A stretch of DNA of 64,000 nt from an uncultured Verrucomicrobiota bacterium (lineage in GTDB: Bacteria > Verrucomicrobiota > Kiritimatiellia > CAIVKH01), in the NCBI GenBank assembly GCA_937873455.1, contig CALMYG010000160.1, positions 94,895-158,894 of the forward strand, read 5' to 3'. Position 1 is the stretch's first letter. The number at the start of each line of letters is the position of its first letter. The position numbers were made by a program, and so were the translations under genes. The notes beneath the pieces are model-generated. The model did not search any database. It was not told where the DNA came from and saw only the letters and a program-made list of their open reading frames with translations. Below are positions 44,116 to 54,489 of the stretch, piece by piece.

Positions 44116-44858
44116 GACATAAATAATCGGGTGTAGGCGGTTTCGTGGCAAGCGCCGGCGATGTCCAGCATGGGCGTGAACCAGCCGATTTCCCCCTCGG
44201 TTACGGTTAGCGAGGTTTCAATCGCCGATTCGATGGCCGGACGGCACCGGTACAGGGTTTTCTGGATTTCCGTGGGACCGATCCGGATCAACTTGGCGGA
44301 GGCGGTCAACAAACCGTTCACGCTTTGGTAGCCGTACGCGGCCAGGGCGGAGGGCATGGCGATGTTCAGGCAAGCGGCTTCCACGCCCCAAACCGACGGC
44401 CAGTTGGCCCGCCAGGCATCCTTTTCCGCGGCTTGATGCAAGGCGAAGAGGCGAGGGTGACCGGAAAGTTCAGCGGTTAGTTTGAGCCGTTGCCGGCCCA
44501 TCTGTTGTTGAGCTTTACGCCCTTCGGCGGTGGCCCGGCACGCTGAAGCCAGGTCGTCCAGTGTGAATAACCGTGTGTCGTCCTCCGCCGACGCGACGCA
44601 TAGTCGGACCAGGGGAAAATCGATATGGGCGAGCAGGTCCGCCCAGGTCCCGGTGAGAAATTGCTCCAAGTCGGCGCCGGTTTCTATTTTTCCGGCAAGC
44701 GTCATGCCTTCCAAGCCGAAGGAATGAGCGAAACCGCCAACCGGGAAGGTGGAGTCGGTTGTTTGGAGGATCTGCCAGAGCACGGGATCAATCGTGGTGG
44801 TGGTGGGTGACAACCGCCCGGAGCGGCTGGAAGATGCGTTGTTCGGTGGAAAATGCAA
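44112..44858 (-). CDS. ureF: Urease accessory protein UreF
   Basis: An all-helical 248-residue accessory protein that activates UreG in the nickel-insertion complex. Typical features: [18 protein letters not shown] near the N-terminus and [13 protein letters not shown] later. The start at 44858 has a good AAGGA and overlaps ureE by 71 bp; a GTG at 44783 just after the ureE stop would remove 25 residues that carry little similarity and has no SD. Start therefore uncertain. Confidence 0.9.
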   Translation of the reverse strand: MHFPPNNASSSRSGRLSPTTTTIDPVLWQILQTTDSTFPVGGFAHSFGLEGMTLAGKIETGADLEQFLTGTWADLLAHIDFPLVRLCVASAEDDTRLFTLDDLASACRATAEGRKAQQQMGRQRLKLTAELSGHPRLFALHQAAEKDAWRANWPSVWGVEAACLNIAMPSALAAYGYQSVNGLLTASAKLIRIGPTEIQKTLYRCRPAIESAIETSLTVTEGEIGWFTPMLDIAGACHETAYTRLFMS

Positions 44859-45240
44859 TTCCTTGATCGTCCAGCAAATGGCGGACGGCGCCGTCGTCCT
44901 CGGTCACCAATTCCGCATCCGTGACTTGGAGGGGTTGGTGCAAATTGCCTACCGCCCAGGCGATGGCGGCCGCCCGGTGAATTTCCGGAAGGGGGATGAC
45001 CAAAACATCTTCGGGGTCCTGGGCAATTACATACACGGCGTCATAATTTTCCCAAACCGCATGACCATGTTGCAACGGCGTTTCCAATTCGAAGCCGAAC
45101 TCCCGCCCGTCTTCGGCGGTGGCGCGCCAGCGCAATTTGGCCAATTGCCAGCGGTCGGCGCGAATGGCCATGGGCTTCCGCCCGGGGGTTGGGCCGGGCA
45201 GGGGGTGCCGGATCATGGTAAGTGGAATTGGAGCGTGCAT
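44788..45240 (-). CDS. ureE: Urease nickel metallochaperone UreE
   Basis: A 150-residue UreE. The peptide-binding N-terminal part and the metal-binding C-terminal part are seen; AWAVGNLHQPLQV carries the conserved interface His, and the protein ends in four His and an Asp, a short version of the His-rich nickel store. It begins 3 bp after ureC. The C-terminal coding part overlaps the likely ureF start. Confidence 0.9.
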   Translation of the reverse strand: MHAPIPLTMIRHPLPGPTPGRKPMAIRADRWQLAKLRWRATAEDGREFGFELETPLQHGHAVWENYDAVYVIAQDPEDVLVIPLPEIHRAAAIAWAVGNLHQPLQVTDAELVTEDDGAVRHLLDDQGIAFSTEQRIFQPLRAVVTHHHHD

Positions 45241-45243
45241 CGG

Positions 45244-47010
45244 CTAAAACATAAAATAACGTTGGGCCATGGGAAGGGTCGCGGCCGGTTCGCAGGTGAG
45301 AATTTCACCATCGGCTTTGACGGTGTAGGTTTCCGGATCGACGTCAATCCGCGGGGTGGCGGTGTTGAACAGCAAGTCCGCCTTGCTGACCGCACGGCAT
45401 TTTTTGACGGGAACCAGTTGCTTGCGCAGCCCCAAACGTCCGCCCACATCCAGATCGACCGCGGCTTGGCTGGCGAAGGTGAGGCTGGTGGCGCTTAGGG
45501 CAAGGCCGAAGGCGCCGAATTGCGGACGGTAATACATCGGTTGAGGCGTGGGAATCGAGGCGTTGGCATCGCCCATGTTGGCATAGGCGATGAAGCCGCC
45601 TTTGACGATCATTTCCGGTTTGACCCCGAAAAACGCAGGTTTCCACAGGACCAGATCGGCCAGCTTGCCGACTTCCAGGGAACCGACTTCGTGGGAAATG
45701 CCGTGGGTGATGGCGGGGTTGATGGTGTACTTGGACAGATAACGCAAAATGCGGAAATTGTCGGCCGCCGGATGTTCCGGTGAGGTCAGGGCGCCGCGCT
45801 GCTGTTTCATTTTGTGCGCGGTCTGCCAGGTGCGAATGATCACTTCGCCGACCCGGCCCATGGCTTGGCTGTCGCTGGACATCATCGAAAACGCCCCGAT
45901 ATCGTGGAGGATGTCTTCGGCGGCGATCGTTTCCGGACGGATGCGGGACTCGGCGAACGCAACATCTTCTGGGATGCTGCTGTCCAGATGATGGCAGACC
46001 ATCAGCATGTCCAGGTGTTCGTCCAGTGTGTTGACGGTGAAGGGGCGCGTGGGGTTGGTGGAGGAGGGCAGGACATTGGGAAACGAACACACCTTGATGA
46101 TGTCGGGGGCGTGCCCGCCACCCGCGCCTTCGGTATGGTAGGTATGAATGGTGCGGTTCTTGAATGCCTTGATGGTGGACTCGACGAAACCCGATTCGTT
46201 GAGGGTGTCGGTATGAATCGCCACCTGCACGTCGAAGGCGTCGGCCACGCCGAGGCAGCAATCAATCGCGGCGGGCGTGGTTCCCCAATCCTCGTGTAAT
46301 TTTAATCCGATGGCGCCGGCCCGGGCTTGTTCTTCAAGCGGTCCCGGCGTGGAACAGTTGCCTTTTCCGAGGAAGCCCAGATTCATCGGGAAGGCTTCGG
46401 CGGCTTGGAGCATCTTGCCCATGTTCCAGATGCCGGGCGTGCAGGTCGTGGCGTTGGTGCCGGTGGCCGGGCCGGTTCCGCCGCCCAGCATGGTGGTGAT
46501 TCCGCTGGTGATCGCCTCGGTGATTTGTTGCGGGCAAATGAAATGGATATGGGTGTCGATGCCCCCGGGCGTGACAATCGAACCTTCGGCGGCAATGACT
46601 TCGGTGGCCGCGCCGATGATCATGGGGTTTTTCCGTCCGGTGCGCGGATCGGGATATACCGAACCGATCCCGTTTTGAATGTTTGGATTTCCGGCATGGC
46701 CGATGCCCGCGATGCGCCCGTGCTTGATCCCGATATCCGCTTTGATAATTCCCAGCGCCGGATCAAAGATCGTGGCATTGGTCAGGACCAGATCGAGCGC
46801 CTCCGCGTCCGAGGCCAGAGGGGATTGCCCCATGCCGTCGCGTATGACTTTGCCGCCGCCAAATTTAACTTCGTTGCCATAGCCGCCGTTTTCCGCAATC
46901 AGATCACGTTCCACTTCAGCCACCAGCTCGGTGTCGGCCAAACGGATGCGATCCCCTTGTGTCGGCCCATACATCTCGGCATACGCACGGCGGGAAATTT
47001 TCATAGTCAT
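45244..47010 (-). CDS. ureC: Urease subunit alpha
   Basis: The catalytic subunit, 588 residues including two extra N-terminal codons from the ATG that overlaps ureB (ATGA); a start 6 bp later (47004) also fits. It hydrolyses urea to ammonia and CO2. Nickel ligands appear in GGIDTHIHF (His154, His156), the carbamylated Lys237 is in [11 protein letters not shown], and the mobile-flap His is in [12 protein letters not shown]. All core residues are intact, so the enzyme should be active. Confidence 0.97.
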   Translation of the reverse strand: MTMKISRRAYAEMYGPTQGDRIRLADTELVAEVERDLIAENGGYGNEVKFGGGKVIRDGMGQSPLASDAEALDLVLTNATIFDPALGIIKADIGIKHGRIAGIGHAGNPNIQNGIGSVYPDPRTGRKNPMIIGAATEVIAAEGSIVTPGGIDTHIHFICPQQITEAITSGITTMLGGGTGPATGTNATTCTPGIWNMGKMLQAAEAFPMNLGFLGKGNCSTPGPLEEQARAGAIGLKLHEDWGTTPAAIDCCLGVADAFDVQVAIHTDTLNESGFVESTIKAFKNRTIHTYHTEGAGGGHAPDIIKVCSFPNVLPSSTNPTRPFTVNTLDEHLDMLMVCHHLDSSIPEDVAFAESRIRPETIAAEDILHDIGAFSMMSSDSQAMGRVGEVIIRTWQTAHKMKQQRGALTSPEHPAADNFRILRYLSKYTINPAITHGISHEVGSLEVGKLADLVLWKPAFFGVKPEMIVKGGFIAYANMGDANASIPTPQPMYYRPQFGAFGLALSATSLTFASQAAVDLDVGGRLGLRKQLVPVKKCRAVSKADLLFNTATPRIDVDPETYTVKADGEILTCEPAATLPMAQRYFMF

Positions 47011-47324
47011 GGGGTATCCAGCGCTCCGCTTACGTTGGCATTGAATCCATAAACCACCCGCAATCCGGCCAGCGCCACCAGGTTTACCGTCCGCGTATCT
47101 CCGGGTTCAAACCGTACGGCGGTGCCGGCCGGTATGTTGAGGCGAAAGCCGCGCGCCACCGAGCGGTCAAACGCAAGCGCTTCGTTGACTTCGAAGAAAT
47201 GATAGTGGCTGCCCACTTGAATCGGACGATCCCCGGTGTTGGCCACGGAGAGGGTCTTGGTTTCGAGGTCTGGATTGAGCTCCAGATCGGGCGCTTGCTT
47301 GGGTATGAGTTCGCCGGGTTTCAT
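47007..47324 (-). CDS. ureB: Urease subunit beta
   Basis: A 105-residue UreB, structural subunit. Typical sequence: [20 protein letters not shown] and [15 protein letters not shown]. Standard length. Overlaps ureA and ureC by 4 bp each, so the three subunits should be made in equal amounts. Confidence 0.96.
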   Translation of the reverse strand: MKPGELIPKQAPDLELNPDLETKTLSVANTGDRPIQVGSHYHFFEVNEALAFDRSVARGFRLNIPAGTAVRFEPGDTRTVNLVALAGLRVVYGFNANVSGALDTP

Positions 47325-47623
47325 CGTAGGGGATTGTGAACCGTAACCAGTTTGGTGCCGTCGGGGAAGGTCGCCTCGACTTGAACTTCGTGAATCATAT
47401 CGGCAACACCGTCCATGACGTCGCTGCTTTTCAAGATGGTGGCGCCGTAACTCATGAGTTCGGCTACGGTTTTGCCGTCGCGGGCGCCTTCCATAATTTC
47501 GTAGGTGATAATGGCCATGGCTTCCGGGTAATTGAGCTTTAAACCCCGCTTTTGCCGTCGCCGGGCAAGGTCAGCCGCCACGACCACCATGAACTTTTCC
47601 ATCTCGCGTGGTGTCCAATGCAT
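47321..47623 (-). CDS. ureA: Urease subunit gamma
   Basis: A 100-residue UreA. The start at ATG 47623 gives the normal [11 protein letters not shown] beginning; the frame extends 12 codons upstream without similarity. Blocks such as [10 protein letters not shown] and [20 protein letters not shown] are conserved. First gene of the operon; a 152-bp region separates it from the divergent nuclease gene. No strong SD is visible. Confidence 0.95.
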   Translation of the reverse strand: MHWTPREMEKFMVVVAADLARRRQKRGLKLNYPEAMAIITYEIMEGARDGKTVAELMSYGATILKSSDVMDGVADMIHEVQVEATFPDGTKLVTVHNPLR

Positions 47624-47775
47624 ATACGCATACCATAGGCGCAAAAACGCTTGCGGCAAAGAAATTTATAGAAAAATTGCGTTTGACGCGTGTTAGAAAT
47701 GTGTTAGGGGTGTGGAAAAGCCGATACTTTATTAATCTCCGGTTGTGGGGTATGGTAACGGCAGACGAGGATTCT
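47624..47775. promoter_or_regulatory. Divergent promoter region between ureA and the SNase-HhH gene
   Basis: An AT-richer 152-bp region that must serve both directions. It holds TTGACG (47683-47688) on the plus strand without a clear -10 at the right distance, and a direct repeat TGTTAG at 47691-47696 and 47702-47707, one helical turn apart, possibly an operator. No NikR- or NtrC-type site recognised. Confidence 0.3.
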
Positions 47776-48654
47776 ATGATGAAAAATCGTGGTTGGATAG
47801 GGTTGGCGATGCTGTTTGCGCTGTTAAGCCCGGCAGGGGTTTGGGCGCAAAGCGAATTGATCATGTATCGAAATGCGGTCTTGGTTGAAGACCCCTATAA
47901 CGACGGCGACAGCTTTTATGTCGAAGCGGAAGGCAAGCGCATGCACCTTCGACTCTATTTCGTCGACACTCCGGAAACAGTAGTCGCCCAAGTTCATGAC
48001 GCGCGGCGCGTGCAAGAACAGGCCCGTTATTTTGGAATTGAGCGCCCGGAGCGGATTGTGTGGCTGGGTGATCAGGCCTCCGCCTTCAGCCGGGAAATTC
48101 TGGCCAAACCCTTTACCGTGTATACCGCTCACGCCAGAGCGCCCGGTGGTTCCCGGTCTTCGCGCATCTATGCCTTTATCGTCACGTCCACCGGTCGCGA
48201 CCTCGGTGAATTGTTGGTGGAAAACGGGTTGGCGCGTAATTTCGGGGTCAGCCGGCAACGTTACGATGGGCTTTCCCATCAGGAAGTGGATTTTCGCCTG
48301 CGAGACATGGAAATCGCCGCCAAGCTGAAACGAATCGGAATCTGGTCGGAAAGCAATCCGGAAATGATTGTGAACATGCGTGCTCAACAGCGGGAAGAAG
48401 CGCGGGCCATGCAGGCCATTATGGAGTCGGCCACCCGGCTGCTGGAAGAGCCTTTGGATCTCAATTCATGCAGTCAGCGTGATCTCGAGCGTATTCCGGG
48501 CATCGGGCCGGCCACCGCGCAACGCATCATCGCGTCGCGACCTTACCGCGACCTGGATGAATTGAAAAATGTCCGGGGCATTGGCGATAAACTTTACGAG
48601 AGCGTAAAACCTTACTTAAGTCTGCCCGAGGAGCCCTACGCCGGAAACGGTTGA
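47776..48654 (+). CDS. Secreted SNase-like nuclease with ComEA-type HhH domain
   Basis: A 292-residue exported protein. A signal peptide (MMKNRGWIGLAMLFALLSP, likely cleaved after VWA near residue 24) precedes a thermonuclease-like domain with DGDSFYVE, LRLYFVDTPE and ELLVENGLARNFG, close to the SNase pattern of Asp, Arg and Glu residues. The C-terminus has two helix-hairpin-helix repeats (LERIPGIGPATAQRII; LKNVRGIGDKLYESVK) as in ComEA. ATG 47776 has GAGG upstream; the frame starts earlier but without similarity. It may degrade or bind DNA outside the inner membrane. Confidence 0.82.
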   Translation: MMKNRGWIGLAMLFALLSPAGVWAQSELIMYRNAVLVEDPYNDGDSFYVEAEGKRMHLRLYFVDTPETVVAQVHDARRVQEQARYFGIERPERIVWLGDQASAFSREILAKPFTVYTAHARAPGGSRSSRIYAFIVTSTGRDLGELLVENGLARNFGVSRQRYDGLSHQEVDFRLRDMEIAAKLKRIGIWSESNPEMIVNMRAQQREEARAMQAIMESATRLLEEPLDLNSCSQRDLERIPGIGPATAQRIIASRPYRDLDELKNVRGIGDKLYESVKPYLSLPEEPYAGNG

Positions 48655-48726
48655 TCGCCGGGGTCGGCACGTATCGCCGCAACCGTGCCGCAGCATGCCG
48701 TCTGCGGCCTTCGGAAGCAATTCAGA

Positions 48727-48756
48727 TTGACCGCGACCGTGCGCGCCTTCTAAATT
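48727..48756 (+). promoter_or_regulatory. Putative sigma70 promoter of ileS
   Basis: TTGACC (48727-48732) and TAAATT (48751-48756) with an 18-base spacer, ending 24 bases before the ileS ATG. The leader would be short, leaving no room for a T-box, and none was seen. Confidence 0.45.
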
Positions 48757-48780
48757 CCCGTTTTTTCAATCGGCACCCCT

Positions 48781-51700
48781 ATGTTCAAGCCCGTATCCAA
48801 TAAAATCAATTTTCCCGTGATGGAGGAGGAAATCCTTTCCTTCTGGGAAACCGAGTCCATTTTCACCCGTTCCCTTCGCCAGCGGGAAGCGACCAAGCCA
48901 TTCGTCTTCTACGATGGCCCGCCATTTGCCACCGGCCGCCCGCACTACGGGCATCTGCTCGCCGGAACGATCAAGGATATCATTCCCCGCTACATGACCA
49001 TGCGCGGCCACTTCGTCGAACGGCGCTTCGGATGGGATTGCCACGGGCTGCCCATTGAGGCGCTGGCTCAGGAGGCGCTCGGATTGGCTGGCGCCGCCGC
49101 GATCAAGGAAGCCGGGGTGGATGTTTTTAACGAGCAGTGCCGCTCCATGGTCCTGACCTATGTCAACGAATGGCGCAAGACGGTTTCCCGCATGGGCCGC
49201 TGGGTCGATTTTGACCGTGATTATAAAACCATGGACCTCTCGTTCATGGAAACCATCTGGTGGGTGTTTAAGCAGCTCTGGGATCAGGGGCGGATTTATC
49301 GGGCCTACCGCATCATGCCCTACAGTTGGAAGTTAACCACGCCGCTTTCGAACTTTGAGGCGAATTCGAATTACAAAAACGTTCAGGATCCCGACATCAC
49401 CGTGCGATTGCGGGTGGCCGAACCGGGCGGTCCGTCCACCGGTGATGCGCCGGTGTATGCCCTGGTCTGGACGACGACGCCCTGGACCCTGCCTTCCAAC
49501 TTGGCCGTGTGCGTCGGTCCGGAAATCGACTATGTCATCGTCGCCGACGTGAGCTCCGGCGAGCGTTACCTGCTGGCCTCCGCCCGCTTGTCCGCCTACT
49601 TCAAGAAGGAGGACGACTACCAGATTCTGAAAACGATCAAGGGCGCTGACCTGGCCGGTTGGACCTACGAACCGCTTTTCGATTATTTCCGGAACCAGCC
49701 CGGCGCCTTTCGTTTCCTGGTCGACGCGTTTGTCAGTACGGAAGACGGTACCGGGATTGTCCACCTGGCGCCGGCCTACGGCGAGGACGACTACCGGATA
49801 TGCCGGGCCGCCGGGATTGACCTCGTTGATCCTCTCGACGAAGAATGCCGGTTCACCGAAGGGGTTCCCGAATACCGCGGGCAGTTCTGCAAGGATGCCG
49901 ACAAGGCCATCATCAAACGACTCAAGGAAGAGGGCAAGCTCGTACGCCAGGGAACGTTGGTGCACAGCTATCCGTTTTGCGAGCGCACCGACACCCCGTT
50001 GATCTACCGCGCCATTGATGCCTGGTACCTCAGGGTTGAAGATCTCCGGGACGCCCTCACCGCCCAAAATGACACGATATACTGGATGCCCGGTTACGTC
50101 GGCGAAAAACGCTTCGGAAACTGGCTGAAAGACGCCAAGGATTGGAACATCAGCCGAAACCGTTTCTGGGGCTCCTGCATACCGGTATGGATAGCCGAGG
50201 ACGGCTCCGACATGGTGTGCGTCGGTTCCATCGCCGAACTCGAGGCGCTCTCCGGCGAAGTGGTTACCGATCTCCACAAACACATCGTCGACAAGATTAC
50301 CTTCGTTAAAAACGGCAAGCGCTACCGGCGCACCCCGGAGGTGCTTGACTGCTGGTTTGAGAGCGGCTCCATGCCCTACGCCCAGCATCATTATCCGTTT
50401 GAGCGGGCCGATGACTTTGAAACCTGCTTCCCCGCGGACTTTATCGCCGAAGGGTTGGATCAGACCCGTGGCTGGTTCTACACCCTGCTGATTATCTCCA
50501 CCGCGCTGTTCAAAAAGTCCGCCTTCCGCAACGTGGTGGTGAACGGGCTGGTGCTGGCCGAAGACGGACGCAAAATGAGCAAGCGGCTCAAGAATTATCC
50601 CGATCCCAATGCCATCATGGACGCGCATGGCGCTGATGCGCTCCGGTTGTACATGATCAATTCGCCGGTGGTGCGGGCCGAAGACCTTTGCTTCTCCGAA
50701 GCCGGCGTGGTCCACTCCCTCCGCCATTTGTTGATTCCGCTTTGGAATGCCTACAGCTTCCTCGTGACCTATGCCCGGATCGACGGATGGACCCCGGAAA
50801 AGTCCGATGGACTTCCGCCGTCCGAACACGTGCTGGATCGCTGGATACTCAGCGCCATGGAACGGCTTAACGAGGATGTGGTCAAGGCCATGGACGCCTA
50901 CGATCTGCAATCCTCGGTCAAACCGTTCGTCCGGTTTATCGAGGATTTGACCAATTGGTATATCCGCCGGAGCCGGCGACGGTTTTGGAAGAGCTCAAAC
51001 GACAACGATAAACTTCAAGCTTATCGAACCTTGTACGACGTCCTGCTGCGGTTGTCGAAAATCGCCGCGCCGTTTGTACCGTTCATCAGCGAGGCGATCT
51101 ACCGGAATTTACGGACCCACGGCATGCCGGAATCGGTGCATGTGTGCGACTTCCCGGTGGGGACGGAAGGCGGGCGCGATCTCGAACTGGAAGCGCGGAT
51201 GGCCGCCGTCCTCGAAGTTGTGGAACTGGGCCGGCAGCTCCGCACCGAACATAACCTCAAAGTCCGTCAGCCCCTGGCCTCCATGCACATCGTCAGTCAC
51301 AAGCCGGCGCATGTTGAGCATGCACAGGCCTTGCAGGAGTTGATTCTCGATGAATTGAACGTTAAATCCGCGCATTTCAGCCGTCACGAATCCGCGTTGG
51401 CCTCGTTATCGGCAAAGGCCAATTTCAAGGCGCTGGGAAAGCGCATCGGCGGCAAAGTGCAAAAGGTAAATCAGGCGGTGATGAAACTCGATGGCCAAAA
51501 GCTGGATGCCGTTTTATCCGGCAACACGCTTGAGCTCGACATCGACGGTGAAACCATCGTCATCGGGCCGGATGATCTGGTTATAGATCGCAAGCCCCGG
51601 GAAGGGCTGGCGGTTTCGGCGGGCGAACACTTTGTCATCGCACTCGATACCAAGCCGACCCCGGAGCTGTTGTGCGAGGGCCTGGCCCGGGAATTCGTGA

Positions 51701-51936
51701 ACAAGGTGCAGAACGTGCGCAAGACGGCCGACTTCGACATCGCGCAGCGGATTCACGTCCGGTACGACGGGGACCCCGCGGTGATTCAAGCCGTTCAAGC
51801 CCACCACGAATACATCGCCAACGAAGTATTGGCGGTTACCTGTGAGCCGGGCATTGATGAAGGTTGGGGCGTCGCGGAATCCCTTGATCTTAACGGCCAC
51901 GCCGGTCGGGTTGCGGTAAAACCGGTCAGCCCGTAA
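48781..51936 (+). CDS. ileS: Isoleucyl-tRNA synthetase
   Basis: A 1051-residue class I synthetase charging tRNA-Ile. HIGH-type motif RPHYGHLLAG at about residues 53-62, preceded by FYDGPPFATG; WGWDCHGLPIE-like RFGWDCHGLPIE; editing-domain block WTTTPWTLPSN; KMSKR loop at about 598-602. Length and the long C-terminal region with TEHNLKVRQPL match the type 2 IleRS group. A single complete gene with its own promoter candidate. Confidence 0.97.
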   Translation: MFKPVSNKINFPVMEEEILSFWETESIFTRSLRQREATKPFVFYDGPPFATGRPHYGHLLAGTIKDIIPRYMTMRGHFVERRFGWDCHGLPIEALAQEALGLAGAAAIKEAGVDVFNEQCRSMVLTYVNEWRKTVSRMGRWVDFDRDYKTMDLSFMETIWWVFKQLWDQGRIYRAYRIMPYSWKLTTPLSNFEANSNYKNVQDPDITVRLRVAEPGGPSTGDAPVYALVWTTTPWTLPSNLAVCVGPEIDYVIVADVSSGERYLLASARLSAYFKKEDDYQILKTIKGADLAGWTYEPLFDYFRNQPGAFRFLVDAFVSTEDGTGIVHLAPAYGEDDYRICRAAGIDLVDPLDEECRFTEGVPEYRGQFCKDADKAIIKRLKEEGKLVRQGTLVHSYPFCERTDTPLIYRAIDAWYLRVEDLRDALTAQNDTIYWMPGYVGEKRFGNWLKDAKDWNISRNRFWGSCIPVWIAEDGSDMVCVGSIAELEALSGEVVTDLHKHIVDKITFVKNGKRYRRTPEVLDCWFESGSMPYAQHHYPFERADDFETCFPADFIAEGLDQTRGWFYTLLIISTALFKKSAFRNVVVNGLVLAEDGRKMSKRLKNYPDPNAIMDAHGADALRLYMINSPVVRAEDLCFSEAGVVHSLRHLLIPLWNAYSFLVTYARIDGWTPEKSDGLPPSEHVLDRWILSAMERLNEDVVKAMDAYDLQSSVKPFVRFIEDLTNWYIRRSRRRFWKSSNDNDKLQAYRTLYDVLLRLSKIAAPFVPFISEAIYRNLRTHGMPESVHVCDFPVGTEGGRDLELEARMAAVLEVVELGRQLRTEHNLKVRQPLASMHIVSHKPAHVEHAQALQELILDELNVKSAHFSRHESALASLSAKANFKALGKRIGGKVQKVNQAVMKLDGQKLDAVLSGNTLELDIDGETIVIGPDDLVIDRKPREGLAVSAGEHFVIALDTKPTPELLCEGLAREFVNKVQNVRKTADFDIAQRIHVRYDGDPAVIQAVQAHHEYIANEVLAVTCEPGIDEGWGVAESLDLNGHAGRVAVKPVSP

Positions 51937-51943
51937 ATGTCGG

Positions 51944-51974
51944 ATGGGTCCGCACCGCCTGGGTACAGACCCAT
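51944..51974. terminator. Weak hairpin between convergent ileS and E1 genes
   Basis: Arms ATGGGTC (51944-51950) and GACCCAT (51968-51974) with a 17-base loop lie in the 72-bp convergent gap. It could act in both directions, but no T-run follows, so the call is tentative. Confidence 0.3.
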
Positions 51975-52008
51975 TCGTCCCGGTTCACTGTCGTATCTTC
52001 ACCACGGG

Positions 52009-54462
52009 CTAAACGCCGAGTCGATTGCGTCGGTTGAGTTCACCCGGCGTCTGATTGGTGGTAACCGCGTGTCCCGGCAGGGGGACGATCTTCTCGTGGA
52101 TGGCGTCAAGAATCCAGGCCGGTTGCGGAAAAAAGTCGTTCTCCATTTCGGCGCAGGGGGTGATCCAGTTTCTCGATCCGACAACGGCGGGGGGAGCATC
52201 GAGATGGTCAAAGCAGAGTTGGGTGAGATTGGCGGCAATCGATTGCATGATTGAGCCGCGCTCGCAGGCGTCGCCGGCGAGAACCACGCGTCCGGTCTTT
52301 TTGATCGATTCAACCAGCGGTTCGTAGTCGAGCGGATTGAGCGACCGGCAATCAAAGATATCGGCGGTCAGCCCGTATTGCTGTTCGAGCACGTCTGCCG
52401 CCTCCATGGCCCGGTATAGAGTCGCACCGATGGTGATCAGTGTGATGTCCTTGCCATTGCGGCGTTTGGCCGGCGGCCCGAACGGAACTTCGTAATACCC
52501 TTCAGGAACCTCCTGCTCGAACTGTTCGCCGATGTCGTACAACCGCTGGCTTTCAAAAAACACGACGGGATCGCTCCCGTTAAGGGCGGTGTTGAGCATG
52601 CCTTTGGCATCATACGGTGTGGCGGGAAAGGCCACCTTGAGTCCGGGGATATGATTGACCAGCGCGGTCCAGTCTTGGGAGTGCTGGGCGCCGTACTTGG
52701 ACCCGACGGAAACCCGGAGTACCACCGGCATCGTCAACACGCCGGCGGACATGCTTTGCCATTTGGCAAGTTGATTAAAGATCTCGTCGCCGGCGCGGCC
52801 CATGAAGTCGCAATACATGAGTTCCGCGATAACCCGGCCGCCTTCGAGTCCGTAGCCGACGGCGGTTCCCACGATGGCCCCCTCCGAAATCGGTGCGTTG
52901 AACAAGCGGTGGTAGGGGAGCGCCTCGGTGAGGCCCCGGTAGCAGGCGAAGGCGCCGCCCCAGTCGCGGTTTTCTTCTCCGTACGCGACCAGGGTCGGGT
53001 CTTTGTAAAAGCGGTCAATGATCGCCTCAAAGATGCCGTCGCGGAGTTGGTACATTTTGTTTTTGGGAACGGGCTTGCCGTCCTGGACGGCGGAACGGAC
53101 CTTCTTGGCGATGGCATGAACGCGCGGGTTGTTCTCCAGCGGAATCAGCACGTCGGGTGTCCGCGTCGTGTCGAGGCTTGTCGCGGGGCGGTTGGAAAAC
53201 ATGTACCTCTCGATGTCGCCGGCGGGCAGGCGAGGGGAAATGGTTAAATCCGTGGCCAACCGACAAGCCTTGGTGACGATGGCGCGGATACGTGCGCGAA
53301 TGTCCTCGCAACCGGACTCATCGATCAATCGGTTATCGGCCAGATCCCGGGCGTAGGAAACGAGCGGATCATGTTCGCGCCACCGGTCGATCTCGTCTTT
53401 GTCCCGATACGACGAGGCATCGGATGGGGAGTGGCCGGAGTACCGGTAGGTCATGGTCTCCAGGAATACCGGACCCTGTCGCTTTTCAATGACCTCACGT
53501 TTTCGGGCGATGGCGTCGACAACCGCGAGGGGGTTGTAACCGTCGACGCGTTCGGCGTGCATCGCCTCGGGATTCACCCCGGCGGCAACCCGGCAGAGCC
53601 GGTCGAACGCCATGGTTTCACCGGCGGTTTGACCGCCCATGCCGTAGAAATTGTTCATGAAGTTAAAGATGATCGGCAGGCCGCCGCGCATGTCTTCGTC
53701 CCAGAGGTTGTTGAACTGGCCCATGGCGGCAAAGTTAAGCGCCTCCCAGACCGGACCGCATCCCATGGAAGCATCGCCGATGTTGGCGATCACCATGCCG
53801 CGTTTGCGGTTCACCTTTTTAAACAATGCGGCCCCGCAGGCGATGTCGGCCGAGCCGCCGACCAGGGCATTGTTGGGATAAATGCCAAACGGCGTGAAAA
53901 AGGCATGCATGGAACCGCCCAGGCCTCGGTTGAAACCGGCCTTGCGGCCAAAAATCTCGGCGAGGGAGCCGTAGACCAGGAAGTCGATGGCGAGATCGCG
54001 AACGGAACCGTCGTGGCCTTTTTCCACCACGGCCAGGCATTCGCCGTTCATGAAGGTTTTCATGATATCAAGCAAATCATGATCGCCGAGTTTCCGAATG
54101 GCCGACATGCCTTTGGCGAGAATTTCGCCGTGGGAGCGGTGGGAGCCGTAAAGGTGATCGTCGACGTCCAGCAGAAACGCCTGGCCGACGGCGGCGGATT
54201 CCTGTCCGATGGACAAATGCGCCGGACCTTTGTGATCGTAGGCGATGCCCTGGTACGAGCCCTCGGTCTTGATGGCGTGCAGCATTTCCTCGAATTCGCG
54301 GATCAAGCACATATCTTCGTACATGCCGATCATGGCCTCCTTGCCGTAGGTCGCTGATTCATCAAGCAGCGATTTGCGGTAGGCATTCAATGGGATATGG
54401 GGAAACGCCAGCGCTCCGGGCGCGCGCTCGGTTACCGGGTCAATCATTTGGATCTTTGGCAT
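52009..54462 (-). CDS. 2-oxoacid dehydrogenase E1, fused alpha and beta subunits
   Basis: An 817-residue thiamine-diphosphate enzyme with E1-alpha and E1-beta in one chain. The alpha part (about 1-370) has [24 protein letters not shown] and the cofactor motif [15 protein letters not shown]; the beta part (about 460-817) has [32 protein letters not shown] and [15 protein letters not shown]. Substrate may be pyruvate, a branched-chain 2-oxoacid or acetoin; sequence alone does not decide. Downstream of E2 and E3 on the same strand. SD AAGGAG upstream of ATG 54462. Confidence 0.88.
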   Translation of the reverse strand: MPKIQMIDPVTERAPGALAFPHIPLNAYRKSLLDESATYGKEAMIGMYEDMCLIREFEEMLHAIKTEGSYQGIAYDHKGPAHLSIGQESAAVGQAFLLDVDDHLYGSHRSHGEILAKGMSAIRKLGDHDLLDIMKTFMNGECLAVVEKGHDGSVRDLAIDFLVYGSLAEIFGRKAGFNRGLGGSMHAFFTPFGIYPNNALVGGSADIACGAALFKKVNRKRGMVIANIGDASMGCGPVWEALNFAAMGQFNNLWDEDMRGGLPIIFNFMNNFYGMGGQTAGETMAFDRLCRVAAGVNPEAMHAERVDGYNPLAVVDAIARKREVIEKRQGPVFLETMTYRYSGHSPSDASSYRDKDEIDRWREHDPLVSYARDLADNRLIDESGCEDIRARIRAIVTKACRLATDLTISPRLPAGDIERYMFSNRPATSLDTTRTPDVLIPLENNPRVHAIAKKVRSAVQDGKPVPKNKMYQLRDGIFEAIIDRFYKDPTLVAYGEENRDWGGAFACYRGLTEALPYHRLFNAPISEGAIVGTAVGYGLEGGRVIAELMYCDFMGRAGDEIFNQLAKWQSMSAGVLTMPVVLRVSVGSKYGAQHSQDWTALVNHIPGLKVAFPATPYDAKGMLNTALNGSDPVVFFESQRLYDIGEQFEQEVPEGYYEVPFGPPAKRRNGKDITLITIGATLYRAMEAADVLEQQYGLTADIFDCRSLNPLDYEPLVESIKKTGRVVLAGDACERGSIMQSIAANLTQLCFDHLDAPPAVVGSRNWITPCAEMENDFFPQPAWILDAIHEKIVPLPGHAVTTNQTPGELNRRNRLGV

Positions 54463-54489
54463 GTCGATGCTCCTTCAAGGCGTGGCGGG

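Noticed and set aside
47683..47712. Sigma70 promoter starting with TTGACG before the nuclease gene
   Set aside because: No acceptable -10 element lies 15-19 bases downstream, so it is mentioned only as part of the divergent region.
49333..50910. 525-codon open frame on the minus strand
   Set aside because: Antisense to ileS; the IleRS motifs lie on the other strand and this frame has no family similarity.
52009..54462. Two separate E1 alpha and beta genes joined by a sequencing error
   Set aside because: The frame is continuous with a plausible linker and no stop or frameshift; fused E1 proteins are known.
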